Part shown: positions 34,423 to 45,463 of the stretch, one piece after another
Layout of the letters: the number at the start of each line of letters is the position of its first letter
Position numbering within the stretch: position 1 is the stretch's first letter
From: Acytostelium subglobosum LB1
Lineage: Eukaryota > Evosea > Eumycetozoa > Acytosteliales > Acytosteliaceae
DNA: 64,000 nucleotides
NCBI RefSeq assembly: GCF_000787575.1
Contig: NW_012236519.1
Span: forward strand, 781,937 to 845,936
Reading direction: 5' to 3'
Made by a program: the position numbers and the translations under genes
Notes under the pieces: generated by a model
Seen by the model: the letters and a program-made list of their open reading frames with translations, nothing else
What the model was told of the DNA's origin: nothing
Database searches by the model: none

Positions 34423-34967
34423 ATGTCGACGTCTTCTAACTTTATAGCATTGAGACCTCCACGCACATGCGAGTATGTGGACCTGAAGGACTACTTAGTA
34501 TACTCACGTAAAGAGAATGGTATGGTCGCGATCCCATCACTCATTCAATCGATGAGTCCACGACATCTACTGACACTATGGCATCATTATCATTATCATC
34601 GACTTCATCATCACTATTAGATAACTTTAACTATGAAATGAACAAGATAAAGAACATTGAAGAGTGTGGAAGTGTTTGGGATCGACTAAGTCTGTCATCG
34701 ACATTGCGTTTACAGATGATAGACAACTGTATCAAACAGACAGAGAGTGATCTGAGTACTATTACAACTGAGGATTCAAAATCAACATCACCATCATCAT
34801 CGACCTCATCATCAACATCGACTTCATCATCAACATCTTTCAACAACAATACCAAAGAACAAGTTAGACAACTGCGATATAAACTCAACCTGTTAAACAT
34901 GGAGAAGGACATTGAGCAAGTACTGCAAGGACATGCCAAGAAGACCTTCCACAAGATATGTAAATAA
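34423..34967 (+). CDS. mix23: MIX23 (CCDC58-like) mitochondrial intermembrane-space protein
   Basis: Exons 34423-34519 and 34621-34967 join in phase to 147 aa, with the ATTAG acceptor at 34620 restoring the conserved text. The start has CEYVDLKDYL, matching the C..F..F.ELL pattern of MIX23. The middle has ECGSVWDRL...MIDNCIKQT, matching C..LYESL...VIKNCIAQT. The end has LRYKLNLLNMEKDIEQVL...FHKIC, the family's C-terminal helix. Cysteines that would form the Mia40-type disulfides are conserved. A Ser/Thr run is inserted between helices, a common dictyostelid addition. MIX23 tunes mitochondrial protein import. No presequence is expected, and none is seen. Confidence 0.8.
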
Positions 34968-35367
34968 TATATAAAGTATATATACTTAACTTATTACTTG
35001 TACACGTATTTGATACATGTCATAGAAGAACTTCACATTGGACAAATGACCCAAATTTGAATTTGAATTTGAACTTGGCGCCGTTTTGTTTGTAACGGTT
35101 TAACACAGATGGTGAGCGCTCAAAGTGTTATCACGCTCATATCTTTGTTTAGTTCTCAATCAATCACTTGCAAGGTAGCCAATTGACATTATAAAATATA
35201 TATTTATACATACTCTTACTCTTTACATGAAGGTTAGTGAGACAACACTCTTTCATTATTTAAACCATCAATCACAATAGTTATTTAGTTAGTTAGATTT
35301 GGTTGAGCTGTATGTTCCAGGAGCAGTAACAGGCAACAGATAGACACATAGAGCAACACATAGAAAT
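34968..35367. other. Spacer upstream of the kinesin gene
   Basis: No gene was seen. Bases 35050-35100 hold ATTTGAATTTGAATTTGAA...TTTGTAACGGTTT, a relative of the modules at 7618 and 12740. TATA-rich sequence lies at 35190-35215. Confidence 0.4.
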
Positions 35368-38300
35368 ATGACATCATTGTACAAGCGGAACAATGATATA
35401 CAAGAGTCTCCCTTGGTCAAAAAGAGACAGATGGCTGATGATCTGTATGTTTGATTGAATGATTGAATCATTGATTGAATGATTGAATGAGTGAATGAAC
35501 GCTAACATACATGCTCGCCATCAGTTCCATAACATCACCAGCAATAAATAGAATATCAGCCATTACAACACCAGCTCAGAAGAAGAAGCTGGCGCAACAA
35601 CAACAACAGCAACAGCAGCAGTCACCAACAACTCCTCGCCAATCAACTTTGAACACAACACTTAATACTACATTAAATACAACAGTGACCAAGCTACGTA
35701 ATAGACCAGACGACTCGATCGAGCCCATCAAGGTATACCTGCGTATCAGACCTCTGTCAAACGATGAGACCAAGGCAAAGGAGCAGAACTGCTTTGCCGC
35801 GCTCACCCCCACCTCGGTCAACTTCCGCTCGTCCTCCGCCAGCAAAGACAAGTCCAGCACCAACAGCAACAATAACAACAACAATGAGTCTGCCGACAGC
35901 AAGTTCACATTCACTCAAGTGTTCAATACTACTGCATCCCAGCCACATATATTTAAGTAAGTCGTCTATGCATTGACTTGTGACCATGCATGTTCCCGCT
36001 TGCTAACCTCACTCTTCACGCGCCACTATCACTCTAGCAATGTATCCTACCCACTACTTCAGTCATTCCTGAATGGCCACAACATACTCTTGCTTGCTTA
36101 TGGAGTGACCAATGCTGGAAAGGTATGTTCTCTCTTGCGCGCAACACGTGCCACACTCACTCGCCACACACGCCACACGCGCCAAGCTATGATGTCTAAC
36201 TCAATTCTGAAACACATTTGACAGACCTTCACAATAACTGGATCCCAGAGACAACCTGGTGTAGTACCTCGCGCACTAAAGTTGTTATTCAAGACTATTC
36301 CAAGACATTTGATCAAACAGAATAGGTTCGACGACGAGGGCAACAAGATAGAGTCGGACAATGACGACGACGAGTGGGACGGAGACGACCCCAACACGGA
36401 CACGTCGGCAGAGTATGCCGACTCTATGTATGATGACGACGACAATGAGTTTGACGACGATACCCCGATGGACGAGAACAATGAGCAGTCTGCCAACGGC
36501 GCCACGCCCAACAAGCGCGAGCCCATCACCATGACCGAGGGCTACAAGTACCGCATCTGGATGTCCTACTACGAGATCTACAAGGATCAGATCTACGACT
36601 TGCTCGTGGACACGCCCACAAAGCTCAAGAGCCATCTGAAGCTCGAGTCATCGGCCACCGAGGCCGTCTCAATCAAGGGACTCGAGGAGCACCGCGTCGG
36701 CTGCATCGAGGAAGCCTACGACATCATTGAGAAGGGCATGTCAGCGCGTCGCGTTGGCGGCACCAAGCTGAACAAGGGCAGCAGCCGCAGTCACGCCGTG
36801 CTCACCATCAAACTGTTTGCCACGCCACTCGGCGTCAGCAAGAAGCACCTGACCGAGGCAGACATCCGCCTCAGCAAACTGACCATTGTCGATCTTGCTG
36901 GCAGCGAGCGTTCCAAGCGCACGGACACCAACGGTGAGCGTTTCAAGGAGGCCACCAACATCAACTCTTCGCTGCTGACGCTGGGCCGTTGCATGGAGGC
37001 GCTTCGCCTGAACAAACTGCGCACGGCCAGCCAGCAAGCTGTAGTGCCACCGTGGCGCGAGTCCAAGCTGACGCGTATCTGCCAGGAGTACTTTGTCAAC
37101 AGCGGCAAGGCGGCCATGATCGTCAACGTCAGTCCAACGCTCAGCGACTCGGACGAGACACTCAACGTGCTCAAGTTCTCTGCCGTGGCCAAGGAGATCA
37201 CCACACAGTCCAAGATCAACATGGGCAAGCCTACAATCTCCGCCGCCGCTGCTGCCGCTGCCGCAAAGAGTTCAGCAATCAAGAAGCGCAAGCCACAGGA
37301 CGAAGCAGAAGATGACTCATCGTTTGATCGTACGAACAAACGCCTAAACTTGGGTGGTCCGCTACTCAATCTCAACCCGGGCCTTAACTGCATCGACTAT
37401 GTGGCCATGAACAAGAACCAGTTGCTGGACCAGATACACGCCTTCCACGAGAAGTTGTGCGCCGCTGAGATCAAGGCCGCACAGATGGAGACCAGTATCC
37501 GCGAGCAGGTCGGACAGGAAGCCGCCATGGCCTTCCAAAACATGGAAGCTTCATTCAAGACACGTTTGGTGCGCGAGGCCAAGCTGATGGAGCAGACACT
37601 GCAGTCCAAGCTCAGCCTGCACAACAGACTCAACAATGTCCAGATCAAGGAGGACACGTCCAAGCGCGACCAAGAGTTCAACGCCAAGATTGAGTCGATG
37701 CGCGCTGAGAAGGACGAGCTGATGGGCCGTCTGGAGCAGGCGATCGCCGACTCGGAGCAGAACAAGAAGCACAAGGACGAGAACCTGATGAAGATCCTCA
37801 GCCTCAAGAACAGCAAGCGTGAGCTCGAGACCGAGAAGAACAACCTGATCGCCGAGCTGCTCAACTTCCAGACCAAGGGCTCGCTGCTACAGGAGCAGCA
37901 CGACCTGGAGATCGAAGAGAAGAAAGCCTCGATGGAGATTGAGCTGCAGCAGTACAAGGAGAAGATCGCCGCCGAGAACAACGTGCTACAGGGTCAGCTG
38001 CTTCAGGAGCGTCGCGAGAAACAGGCACTACAAGATGAGCTTGCCAAGCTGCGTCAGCGCATGGACGACTCGTCATTCCTCAGCCAGTCCTTCAACGACC
38101 AGCTCAAGGAGAAGGACAGCATGAAGCATCACAGCCTGGTCAACCAGCTGACGCCATTCAAGAACATGAAGAATGTGACACCGGCCAAGGCGCGCATCTA
38201 CGGTGCCAAGGTGGCCCTGATCAACGATGGCAACGACCACAGAACTCTGTACAAGGGCGATATCGAGAAGTCGGTCAGCGGCAACGGCTACTCAGTGCGC

Positions 38301-39719
38301 TTCACCGACACTGAGATCATCCCCGGCAGCAGCAACAGTCTGTTGGGCAACTCTAGCCCCGCACGCACAAACACTGTCACTGGCACGCCCACCACCATGT
38401 CGACCGTGTCCCAGTGGACACCTGATCGCTGCGTCACTGACCAATCGATCGATGGCAGTCTGCTCATGCAGGCCATGGACGACGAGGACATTGACTATGA
38501 GATCGCCCAGATCCAGATGGACGAATGGCAAGAGATAGACATCAGCGAGAAGGATGACGCTTCGATCAAGTCCTCCAAGAGCTCGTCAAAGTCCAAGAAG
38601 ATCCTGATGAAGACCAAGGACATGCTGTCAGCCTCAAGCAAGGACCTGGCCTCATCAGCCTCATCATTCCTACGCGACAAGGAGAGAGAGAAGGAAGTAC
38701 GCGACAAAGATCTGCGCGAGCGTGAGAAGGAGAAGGAGAAGGAGCGTGAGAGAGAACGCGAAAGAGAGAAGGAGCGTGAGCGTGAGAAGGAGAAGGAACG
38801 CGAGAGAGAGAAGGAACGTGAGAAGGAGCGTGAGAAAGAGCGTGAGAAGGAGCGCGAAAGAGAGAGAAAGGCTGAGAAGGAGAGACTCAAGGAGCGTGAG
38901 AAGGAACGCGAGAAGATGGAGAAAGAAAAGGACAAGAAGTCACTCTCGTCCAAGGGTAGCCGCAGCGACTCCAAGCCAAAGGAGCCCGAGAAGAAGATCA
39001 AACTGCTCTCCAAGGTGCTGCCAATATCGTCCTCATCCTCCAAGAAGACTACCACCACCGTGGCGCCAACAGTGTCTTCATCCGCCAAGTCCACATCGTC
39101 ATCTTCTCAAGTCAAGACCAAGTCCAGACCCACACCAATCATCATCGATGATGATCACTCAATACCTGCGTCAATGTCCAGCCCATCGCACCACCCAATG
39201 TCGCCAATCAAGTCGACCTCGTCACCACAACTGGCCATCTCGCCGCCCACCTCACCAATCGGTGCCGCCAAGAACAGCAAGCTCACCTACACCCTGTCCA
39301 GCCCATCGCGCCTCAACAAGACATCGTCGGCCATGTCCATCAACCAGACTGCTAGCAACACTGCCTCATCATCCACCAGCAGCTCGTCCACCTCGTCGTC
39401 ATCCTCCTCCTCACTGCTGGCCGACAACAAGTCGTACTCAAAGCGCAAGCTGGCGCCCAAGATCCAGCAACGCCTGTCGTCCAGCTCAGATGACGAGAGC
39501 GACGTGCAGGTCTCCAAACCCAAGACGTTGGTGTCCAAGACATCGGCCATATTTAAGCAGCCCGCCAAGACACCGGCCATCACGCCAATCAAGACAAAGG
39601 TCTTGAGCAGCAAGGCACCTGAGCCTCTGGGCACTGCGCCGGCCACACCTCGTTCAACTCTAACTCAACTTCGTCCACGTAATATGCTCAAACAAAAGAT
39701 CAAGTTTGAAATAGCATAG
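35368..39719 (+). CDS. kif12: Kinesin-6 family motor (MKLP/KIF20-like)
   Basis: Predicted exons 35368-35444, 35525-35956, 36038-36122 and 36225-39719 give 1362 aa in phase. The motor starts near residue 125 ([13 protein letters not shown]). The P-loop [10 protein letters not shown] spans the exon 3/4 junction, and its Val-Thr-Asn replaces the usual Gln-Thr-Gly, as in KIF20-type kinesin-6. Switch I is NKGSSRSHA and switch II is [14 protein letters not shown] ~60-residue acidic insertion (about 231-293) sits in loop 6, the usual kinesin-6 insertion site. Coiled coil covers about 590-820, an ER/KE single alpha-helix about 1020-1100, and a Ser-rich tail follows. Dictyostelium Kif12 is a kinesin-6 needed for cytokinesis; the assignment rests on family features. 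Confidence 0.9.
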
Positions 39720-39998
39720 TCATCGTCCAACATCCTGCTCCAGGAGTTCAATCAATCAATCCATCATCCTCCTCCTACTTAAGTTTAGAAGGCATCAATC
39801 ATTCAATCAATCAATCAATTCAACTCAATCATTCATCCGCTACTGATAATAAATCAAGTGTGTAAATATAGTATCTATTATCTATCCATGTGTCCAGTCC
39901 AGCCCTGTCCATTTCATGTGTTCCTTTGTTGTATTGACGTCACTAGAGTAAAGGCAAGGGAAGGGTTAGGGTTAGGAAGGGCAAAGTAAGAGATGGAT

Positions 39999-41390
39999 TT
40001 ACTTCTGGTTGTTGGTCTTTATTGCGATAATTTGTTTATCACGATGGAAATTATAGATACTATATATCAATGGTGGAATGTATTGAAGTCCATTGAATGA
40101 CCCAAAGCGAAAGTCATAGTCCAACTCACATCCTGTTGTTGCAGGTTGTTTGAACGAACAGCCAGAGAGGTCAAGTTTGTTGTTGACCATTGTCTTCAAA
40201 TGGACAACCATCGCCATATCTTGATGCCATGATTCCTCACTACGAACGTAGGGTTGCTTCAGCACCAGAGTGTTGATTGGTCGCTGTAGAGCTGGCAGTT
40301 CGATCGAGTCCGAGACCCTCAGTGTCAGATGCTGAACAGGACACGTGTCATCGGTGAACAGATAGTCCAAGATGTCCGACTCAATGTCCAGGAAACAACC
40401 CAATGCTAGGGTGTGGAAAGATGGTCTTTGCTCAATGAATGAGATTAGTTCGGCAAGAAATGATTGACGGTCCTCATCGGTGAGAGGGTCTTCGCGCTCC
40501 CTATTATCATTCTCACAAGATGCTTGGAATTTAAAGGAGAGTGACACGAGGTGTGGCAACTCATCTAGCATGCCAAAGAATTCCTCTGGTTTGCCAACGA
40601 CGTCGTTTGAGTATCCAGTGTGTTGGCTGCCACATTCATCAAAGATGCAGAGTGATTCTATGTTTGGGCAACGTTCAATCAACTCATTGCAATACAAACT
40701 AGCTTCGATCTTCTCGAAGGAGGCATCATACTCTTCTTTATCGCAGCAGGTTGGACCCAAAACTCTGAGGTCAAGTGTCTTGAGTTGGTTGTTGATTGGA
40801 AATCCCTCAACCATACTCTGGAATGTTTGAGGGAACAGATTATTGACATCCAGTGAATCAATTGATTGTGGATCCAGGGAATAGTTCTCAATCAGTTGAG
40901 CCACCTGTCCTGCAAACACGTGCCTCATGGCAACAGTGACATTGCTGTTTGGTCGAGCAGTCAGTGATTGAAACAGTGACTGGATACTCTTCTTCTTGTG
41001 TTCCAGTGATTGTGTTGGGTATGATGGCTTGATGATAGGTGAGTGTACTGGATCACCCTTGGGATCATCAACGCCTTGTAGTATGATCGTAGTGATGTGT
41101 TGTGATTGGTGAAGAGAGTACTTGTTGTCAAGATGGAGTGTTATATCGAACAATGAGTCAACCATTATCACGTCATCGTAGTCCAGTGGTCTTGCGTTTA
41201 GTTCATTATCATGATCACATTTTGAATGAGCATCAACATTGATTATGAGTTGAGTGTTCAATGATTGGATAATTGAATGAAATGACCAGTTTACCAATGA
41301 CAATGTCCTCGACCATTTCTTGTCCACATCATTAGATGTGCGCAACAACCTAACGATTGATGTCAACAACAAGTTGCTTAGAGTTGTCAT
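39999..41390 (-). CDS. F-box-like / LRR-like dictyostelid family protein, copy 1 (intact)
   Basis: 463 aa in a single exon. The N-terminal ~45 residues (LSNLLLTSIVRLLRTSNDVD, WSFHSIIQSLN) have the hydrophobic pattern of an F-box-like helix bundle. The rest contains irregular leucine-rich stretches (SLDPQSIDSLDVNNLFPQTF, LNKLPHLVSLSF-type phrases, IEQRPSFHTLALGCF, LPALQRPINTLVLKQP). F-box plus LRR proteins recruit targets to SCF ubiquitin ligases, but no catalytic or binding residues can be named here. Two close paralogs lie about 12 kb away on the same strand; copy 1 is the most diverged of the three. Confidence 0.65.
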   Translation of the reverse strand: MTTLSNLLLTSIVRLLRTSNDVDKKWSRTLSLVNWSFHSIIQSLNTQLIINVDAHSKCDHDNELNARPLDYDDVIMVDSLFDITLHLDNKYSLHQSQHITTIILQGVDDPKGDPVHSPIIKPSYPTQSLEHKKKSIQSLFQSLTARPNSNVTVAMRHVFAGQVAQLIENYSLDPQSIDSLDVNNLFPQTFQSMVEGFPINNQLKTLDLRVLGPTCCDKEEYDASFEKIEASLYCNELIERCPNIESLCIFDECGSQHTGYSNDVVGKPEEFFGMLDELPHLVSLSFKFQASCENDNREREDPLTDEDRQSFLAELISFIEQRPSFHTLALGCFLDIESDILDYLFTDDTCPVQHLTLRVSDSIELPALQRPINTLVLKQPYVRSEESWHQDMAMVVHLKTMVNNKLDLSGCSFKQPATTGCELDYDFRFGSFNGLQYIPPLIYSIYNFHRDKQIIAIKTNNQK

Positions 41391-41658
41391 CTTCTTCTTC
41401 TTTGTATATGTAATAATAACAATTATAATAATAAAAATGTCAAGTTTGTTTTGAGACTTACGTGATCAGGGAAAGGACTCGGAAGTAAAGACGGTGTGAT
41501 TGATTGATGACTGGTGTCCATGTTGAACGAACCTGTTTATTGCTAGCGCTCTTGGCAATGCATCAGTTGTTTAAATAACTATACAAATACAACATGTCAA
41601 CTTAAGTATGTCGATCGAATGAATGATTGATTGATTGAATGACATCGTGTCATGTTCT

Positions 41659-42385
41659 TTAGCTCTTCTGCTTCAACCTAGTGATCGATATTAGTTAGTA
41701 CATACTTGTCCTGAATGAAGCAAAGGAAAGCATGTAAGCTGTGATACATACTTGTTCAGTCTCTCGGTCAACTCGTCTGTCTCTACCTGTTGCACCTTCT
41801 CTGATGGTACGGAACCCATCTGCATGCCAACGTTGAGACCGTGCTCGTCGGCCACCTGTGAGATGAGGAGATCGACTTGGTCGGCTGGTGTGGAAAGGGT
41901 GGTGGTCTGGTTCATTGCGTTCTCAACGTAGACGGATTGGACGTCCAGGTCCTCAAACTGACGCTCGAACTGATCCATAACCTGTGTGATCTTCTCGAGG
42001 TCCATCGCACGCATCGACTTCTCCATGTTCTTGACGATGCTTGCCATCGATCCGGTCACAGCCTTCATTCTGATGGCTGTCTCGACACGAGATGCCACGG
42101 CATCGATTCTAGATGCCAATCTCAAGTAGTTCAAACTCTGGTTCTTCTCACGTATAGCATTCTGTGCATATATCTTTGCACCCTCCATATTACCCTGTTC
42201 AATAGCCTTCTTCAACTTCAATTTCTGAGCCTTCTCATTCTGCTCAGACTTCTTTGATTGTCTCTCCAATGTCTTTGATGTAAACTTTAGTTGAAACAGT
42301 TGATCTATATCATATCATTCATTCATTCTTGTTAGTTCATTCACTTGGCAAGACAGGCTTGATCAATGATGTACATACTCTCCAT
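41659..42385 (-). CDS. chmp1: CHMP1/Vps46 (Did2), ESCRT-III regulatory subunit
   Basis: Three predicted exons: 42385-42379 (only 7 bp, ATGGAGA), 42304-41752 and 41677-41659, giving 192 aa. The first intron splits MEN from QLFQLKFTSKTLERQS, and the last adds KLKQKS after ELTERLN. That yields a canonical C-terminal MIM1-type helix (ELTERLNKLKQKS) that recruits the VPS4 MIT domain. The Snf7-fold helices are clear (KAQKLKLKKAIEQGNMEGAK, YAQNAIREKNQSLNYLRLAS). Length agrees with human CHMP1 (about 196-199 aa). It acts late in multivesicular-body formation and in membrane scission. The tiny terminal exons are easily missed by gene finders. Confidence 0.93.
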
Positions 42386-43708
42386 TCTTTGTTATATTTG
42401 TGTGATTGATTGATTGTTTGTACAGGTACTACAACTAAGTAAAGGTTGTATTTGTATATATATATTATTGTTTATTTAGATTGATTAATATGAGAACAAA
42501 TTATAATTTGAATGAAAGTTTGTTCATCCAACAAACGCAACTGACACACTCACTCAGCGCAGCCTGGGATCATCTCAGTCTCAGCAATCGAAGTGTCTTT
42601 TCTTTCACACACCAAAGTCAGTCTTCAATTTTTCTTTGACAAGTCTTGTGTGTTTGAGTTAGCTTAACAATAAGTTGTGTTGTATCACTATGAATGAATA
42701 AACATAAACTAGATTAGATAAGTAGATCAAGGTCAAATATTCTACCTTTTACTAAAATAAATAACAAACTTTGCTTTGCACCTCAATGATTATAAATGTG
42801 CACACGCATGCGGATCTGGATTGGAGGTAGGAATACGATACTCATGGTGCTGGCTAGTTGGGAAGTGACTCATGGTGGAGCGTAGCGTGTCGCGTCTTGC
42901 GGCTAAGCCTTTGTTGTTGGTGGTGTGTTTATGACCAATTGCAACACATAAGTGGTGCCATCTTAGGGCAACTAATGTTGACACGTTGGGACCGTGACGA
43001 AGCCCCACACACTTTATTATTCCTCTCCTCCTGTTGCTCCTTCCTTGAGCTGGGGCTCGTTGTTCAAATATCTACCATATCGAGAGTGAGAAATTAATTC
43101 ATTTTAATTCAATTTGAACTGAAAAGTTTTGTTTTTATTGATTTAAAGTTTGCAATAGTCCCTTCTTCGTCTTCAACAATAAGAACCTCGATTAGTCATT
43201 GTTTGCTCTTCAGTTCACCTACCCACCCGTTTGTCGACAAATATATACCCATACTCTCATACAACTAGGTAAGCCTCCCCAGCCATAGTCCTCCTGTTAT
43301 CTCCTCTCTAGTAGTAGTGTCCAACACATTATAGTCGCGACTATTCGACCAGATACCTTATTTTGTCATACACTCTAGGGTAACCACAACAACCTCTACC
43401 TTACCCTTGTTGTTCATTCATTCATTGGATTACTGTTAACACGAAATGTTCATGATTGGATGGCATCACACATAACACCCCTAAATTTTGAAATGTACAA
43501 CATCATTCACTACACTCCCACTTCACTTCAATTTGTTTGTTCCGCCGAACAACACCAACCAACACTTCAGCAATCTTGATAATAATAATATAATAATGTG
43601 TGTTCTTTTTAAAACATCATCACTCATTCTCGACCATCTCTATCTCTATCTCTCAATCAAACAAATAATAATTAACTAACTAATTAATTAATAATATTTT
43701 AGAAAGAA
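42386..43708. other. 1.3-kb divergent spacer between chmp1 and sahA
   Basis: No protein gene was seen; open frames here lack features. Close to sahA, a CAACTAG|GTAAGC donor-like site (43269) and a TTTTAG acceptor (43697-43702), six bases before the ATG, suggest an intron of about 430 bp in the 5' UTR. This would be usual for a strongly expressed gene but is unproven. A locally GC-rich patch lies at 42830-43010. Confidence 0.35.
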
Positions 43709-45013
43709 ATGTCTGCTGAAAAGAAGCTTCCATACAAGGTCAAGGATATCACCCTCGCTGAGTGGGGTCGCAAGGAGCTCGACATTGCCGAGAATGAGAT
43801 GCCAGGTCTCATGGCTCTTCGCAAGAAGTATGGCCCAGCCCAGATCCTCAAGGGTGCCCGTATTGCCGGTTGCCTCCACATGACCATCCAGACTGCCGTC
43901 CTCATCGAGACCCTCACCGCTCTCGGTGCTGAGGTCCAGTGGTCCTCATGCAACATCTTCTCCACCCAGGATCAGGCCGCCGCCGCCATCGCCAAGACTG
44001 GTGTGCCCGTCTACGCCTGGAAGGGAGAGACCGAGGAGGAGTACATGTGGTGCATTGAGCAGACCCTCATCTTCCCAGACGGTCAGCCACTCAACATGAT
44101 CCTCGACGACGGTGGAGACCTCACCAACCTCATCCACGAGAAGTACCCCAACTTGCTCGCTGGAATCAGAGGTATCTCTGAGGAGACCACCACCGGTGTC
44201 CACAACCTCTACAGAATGCACAAGGAGGGCAAGCTCAAGCTGCCAGCCATCAACGTCAACGACTCTGTCACCAAGTCCAAGTTCGACAACCTCTACGGTT
44301 GCCGTGAGTCTTTGATCGATGGTATCAAGCGTGCCACCGACGTCATGATTGCCGGAAAGGTCGCCGTCGTTGCCGGTTACGGTGATGTCGGTAAGGGATG
44401 CGTCCAGTGTCTCGCCAGACAGGGTGCCCGTGTCCTCATCACTGAGATCGACCCAATCAACGCCCTCCAGGCCTGCATGGACGGCTTCCAGATCGTCACC
44501 ATGGAGGAGGCTGCCTCCCAAGGAAACATCTTTGTCACCACCACCGGTTGCCGTGACATCATCACCTCCAAGCACTTTGTTGAGATGAAGGAGGATGCCA
44601 TCGTCTGCAACATTGGTCACTTTGATATCGAGATCGACGTCGCCTGGTTGAACGCCAACGCCACCAAGATCAACGTCAAGCCACAAGTCGACCGTTACAC
44701 CATGAAGAATGGCCGTCACATCATTCTCCTCGCTGAGGGTCGTCTCGTCAACCTTGGCTGTGCCACCGGTCACCCATCGTTCGTCATGTCCAACTCCTTC
44801 TCCAACCAGACTCTGGCCCAGATTGCTCTGTGGACCGACATTGAGAAGTACCCAATTGGTGTCCACCTCTTGCCAAAGATCTTGGACGAGGAGGTTGCCC
44901 GTCTCCATCTCGATATCCTCGGTGCCAAGCTCACCGTCTTGACTGACGCTCAGTCCAAGTACCTCGACGTCCCAGTCCAGGGTCCATTCAAGTCCGACGG
45001 ATACAGATATTAA
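43709..45013 (+). CDS. sahA: S-adenosylhomocysteine hydrolase
   Basis: 434 aa, single exon. It converts S-adenosylhomocysteine to adenosine and homocysteine in the cytosol, keeping methyltransferases free of product inhibition. Visible signatures are [17 protein letters not shown], the [16 protein letters not shown] loop, [12 protein letters not shown] (catalytic Lys/Asp region), the NAD-binding GYGDVGKG and the C-terminal KSDGYRY that reaches the partner subunit. It lacks the ~40-residue insertion found in some bacterial and plant forms, as in animals and Dictyostelium. Codon use is strongly GC-ending compared with neighbouring genes, indicating high expression. Confidence 0.97.
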   Translation: MSAEKKLPYKVKDITLAEWGRKELDIAENEMPGLMALRKKYGPAQILKGARIAGCLHMTIQTAVLIETLTALGAEVQWSSCNIFSTQDQAAAAIAKTGVPVYAWKGETEEEYMWCIEQTLIFPDGQPLNMILDDGGDLTNLIHEKYPNLLAGIRGISEETTTGVHNLYRMHKEGKLKLPAINVNDSVTKSKFDNLYGCRESLIDGIKRATDVMIAGKVAVVAGYGDVGKGCVQCLARQGARVLITEIDPINALQACMDGFQIVTMEEAASQGNIFVTTTGCRDIITSKHFVEMKEDAIVCNIGHFDIEIDVAWLNANATKINVKPQVDRYTMKNGRHIILLAEGRLVNLGCATGHPSFVMSNSFSNQTLAQIALWTDIEKYPIGVHLLPKILDEEVARLHLDILGAKLTVLTDAQSKYLDVPVQGPFKSDGYRY

Positions 45014-45463
45014 GAAGCAATTGATATTTATTTCATAAGTGTACCTTCCTAAACAAGGTACCTTCAATTGTTCGAATAAACATCCCTTACCTTATATCAG
45101 TTTCCTTTCGATCCAAACCCATCCCCTTTACGTAACAACATATTATTCTCTAACTCTATCTATGTTTGTGTGTGTCATCACTTAGCCACATGTGTGTGTA
45201 AGTGATTGATCAGGTTAGTGTGTTTGTTTGTGTGTGACTGATCAACAAGGTGTTTCCAGTTCCATACCACCCCCTTGTTGAGGTACTCAATGGAGGCCAC
45301 ATAACACTCATGCTCTACTCATTGATCATGTGATCATATAATATACATTGAAGCTGCCGTGGTGGCATTAACAACATCAAACAATCACATCAAGATGTTA
45401 ATCAACAAGGCCTCAATCAATCAGTCAATCAATCAATCATACATATAAATAATCAAATATAGA
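45014..45463. other. Spacer between sahA and the fucosyltransferase gene
   Basis: It contains an AATAAA at 45075-45080 just after sahA, a (TGTG)n-rich stretch at 45165-45235, and (CAAT)n repeats before the next start. No gene was seen. Confidence 0.4.

Noticed and set aside
42790-43010. Open frames on both strands in the GC-rich patch between chmp1 and sahA
   Set aside because: No splice support, no domain text, and frames on opposite strands overlap.
43946-45067. A 373-codon frame antisense to S-adenosylhomocysteine hydrolase
   Set aside because: A shadow of strong codon bias in sahA; its text is the reverse image and shows no fold.
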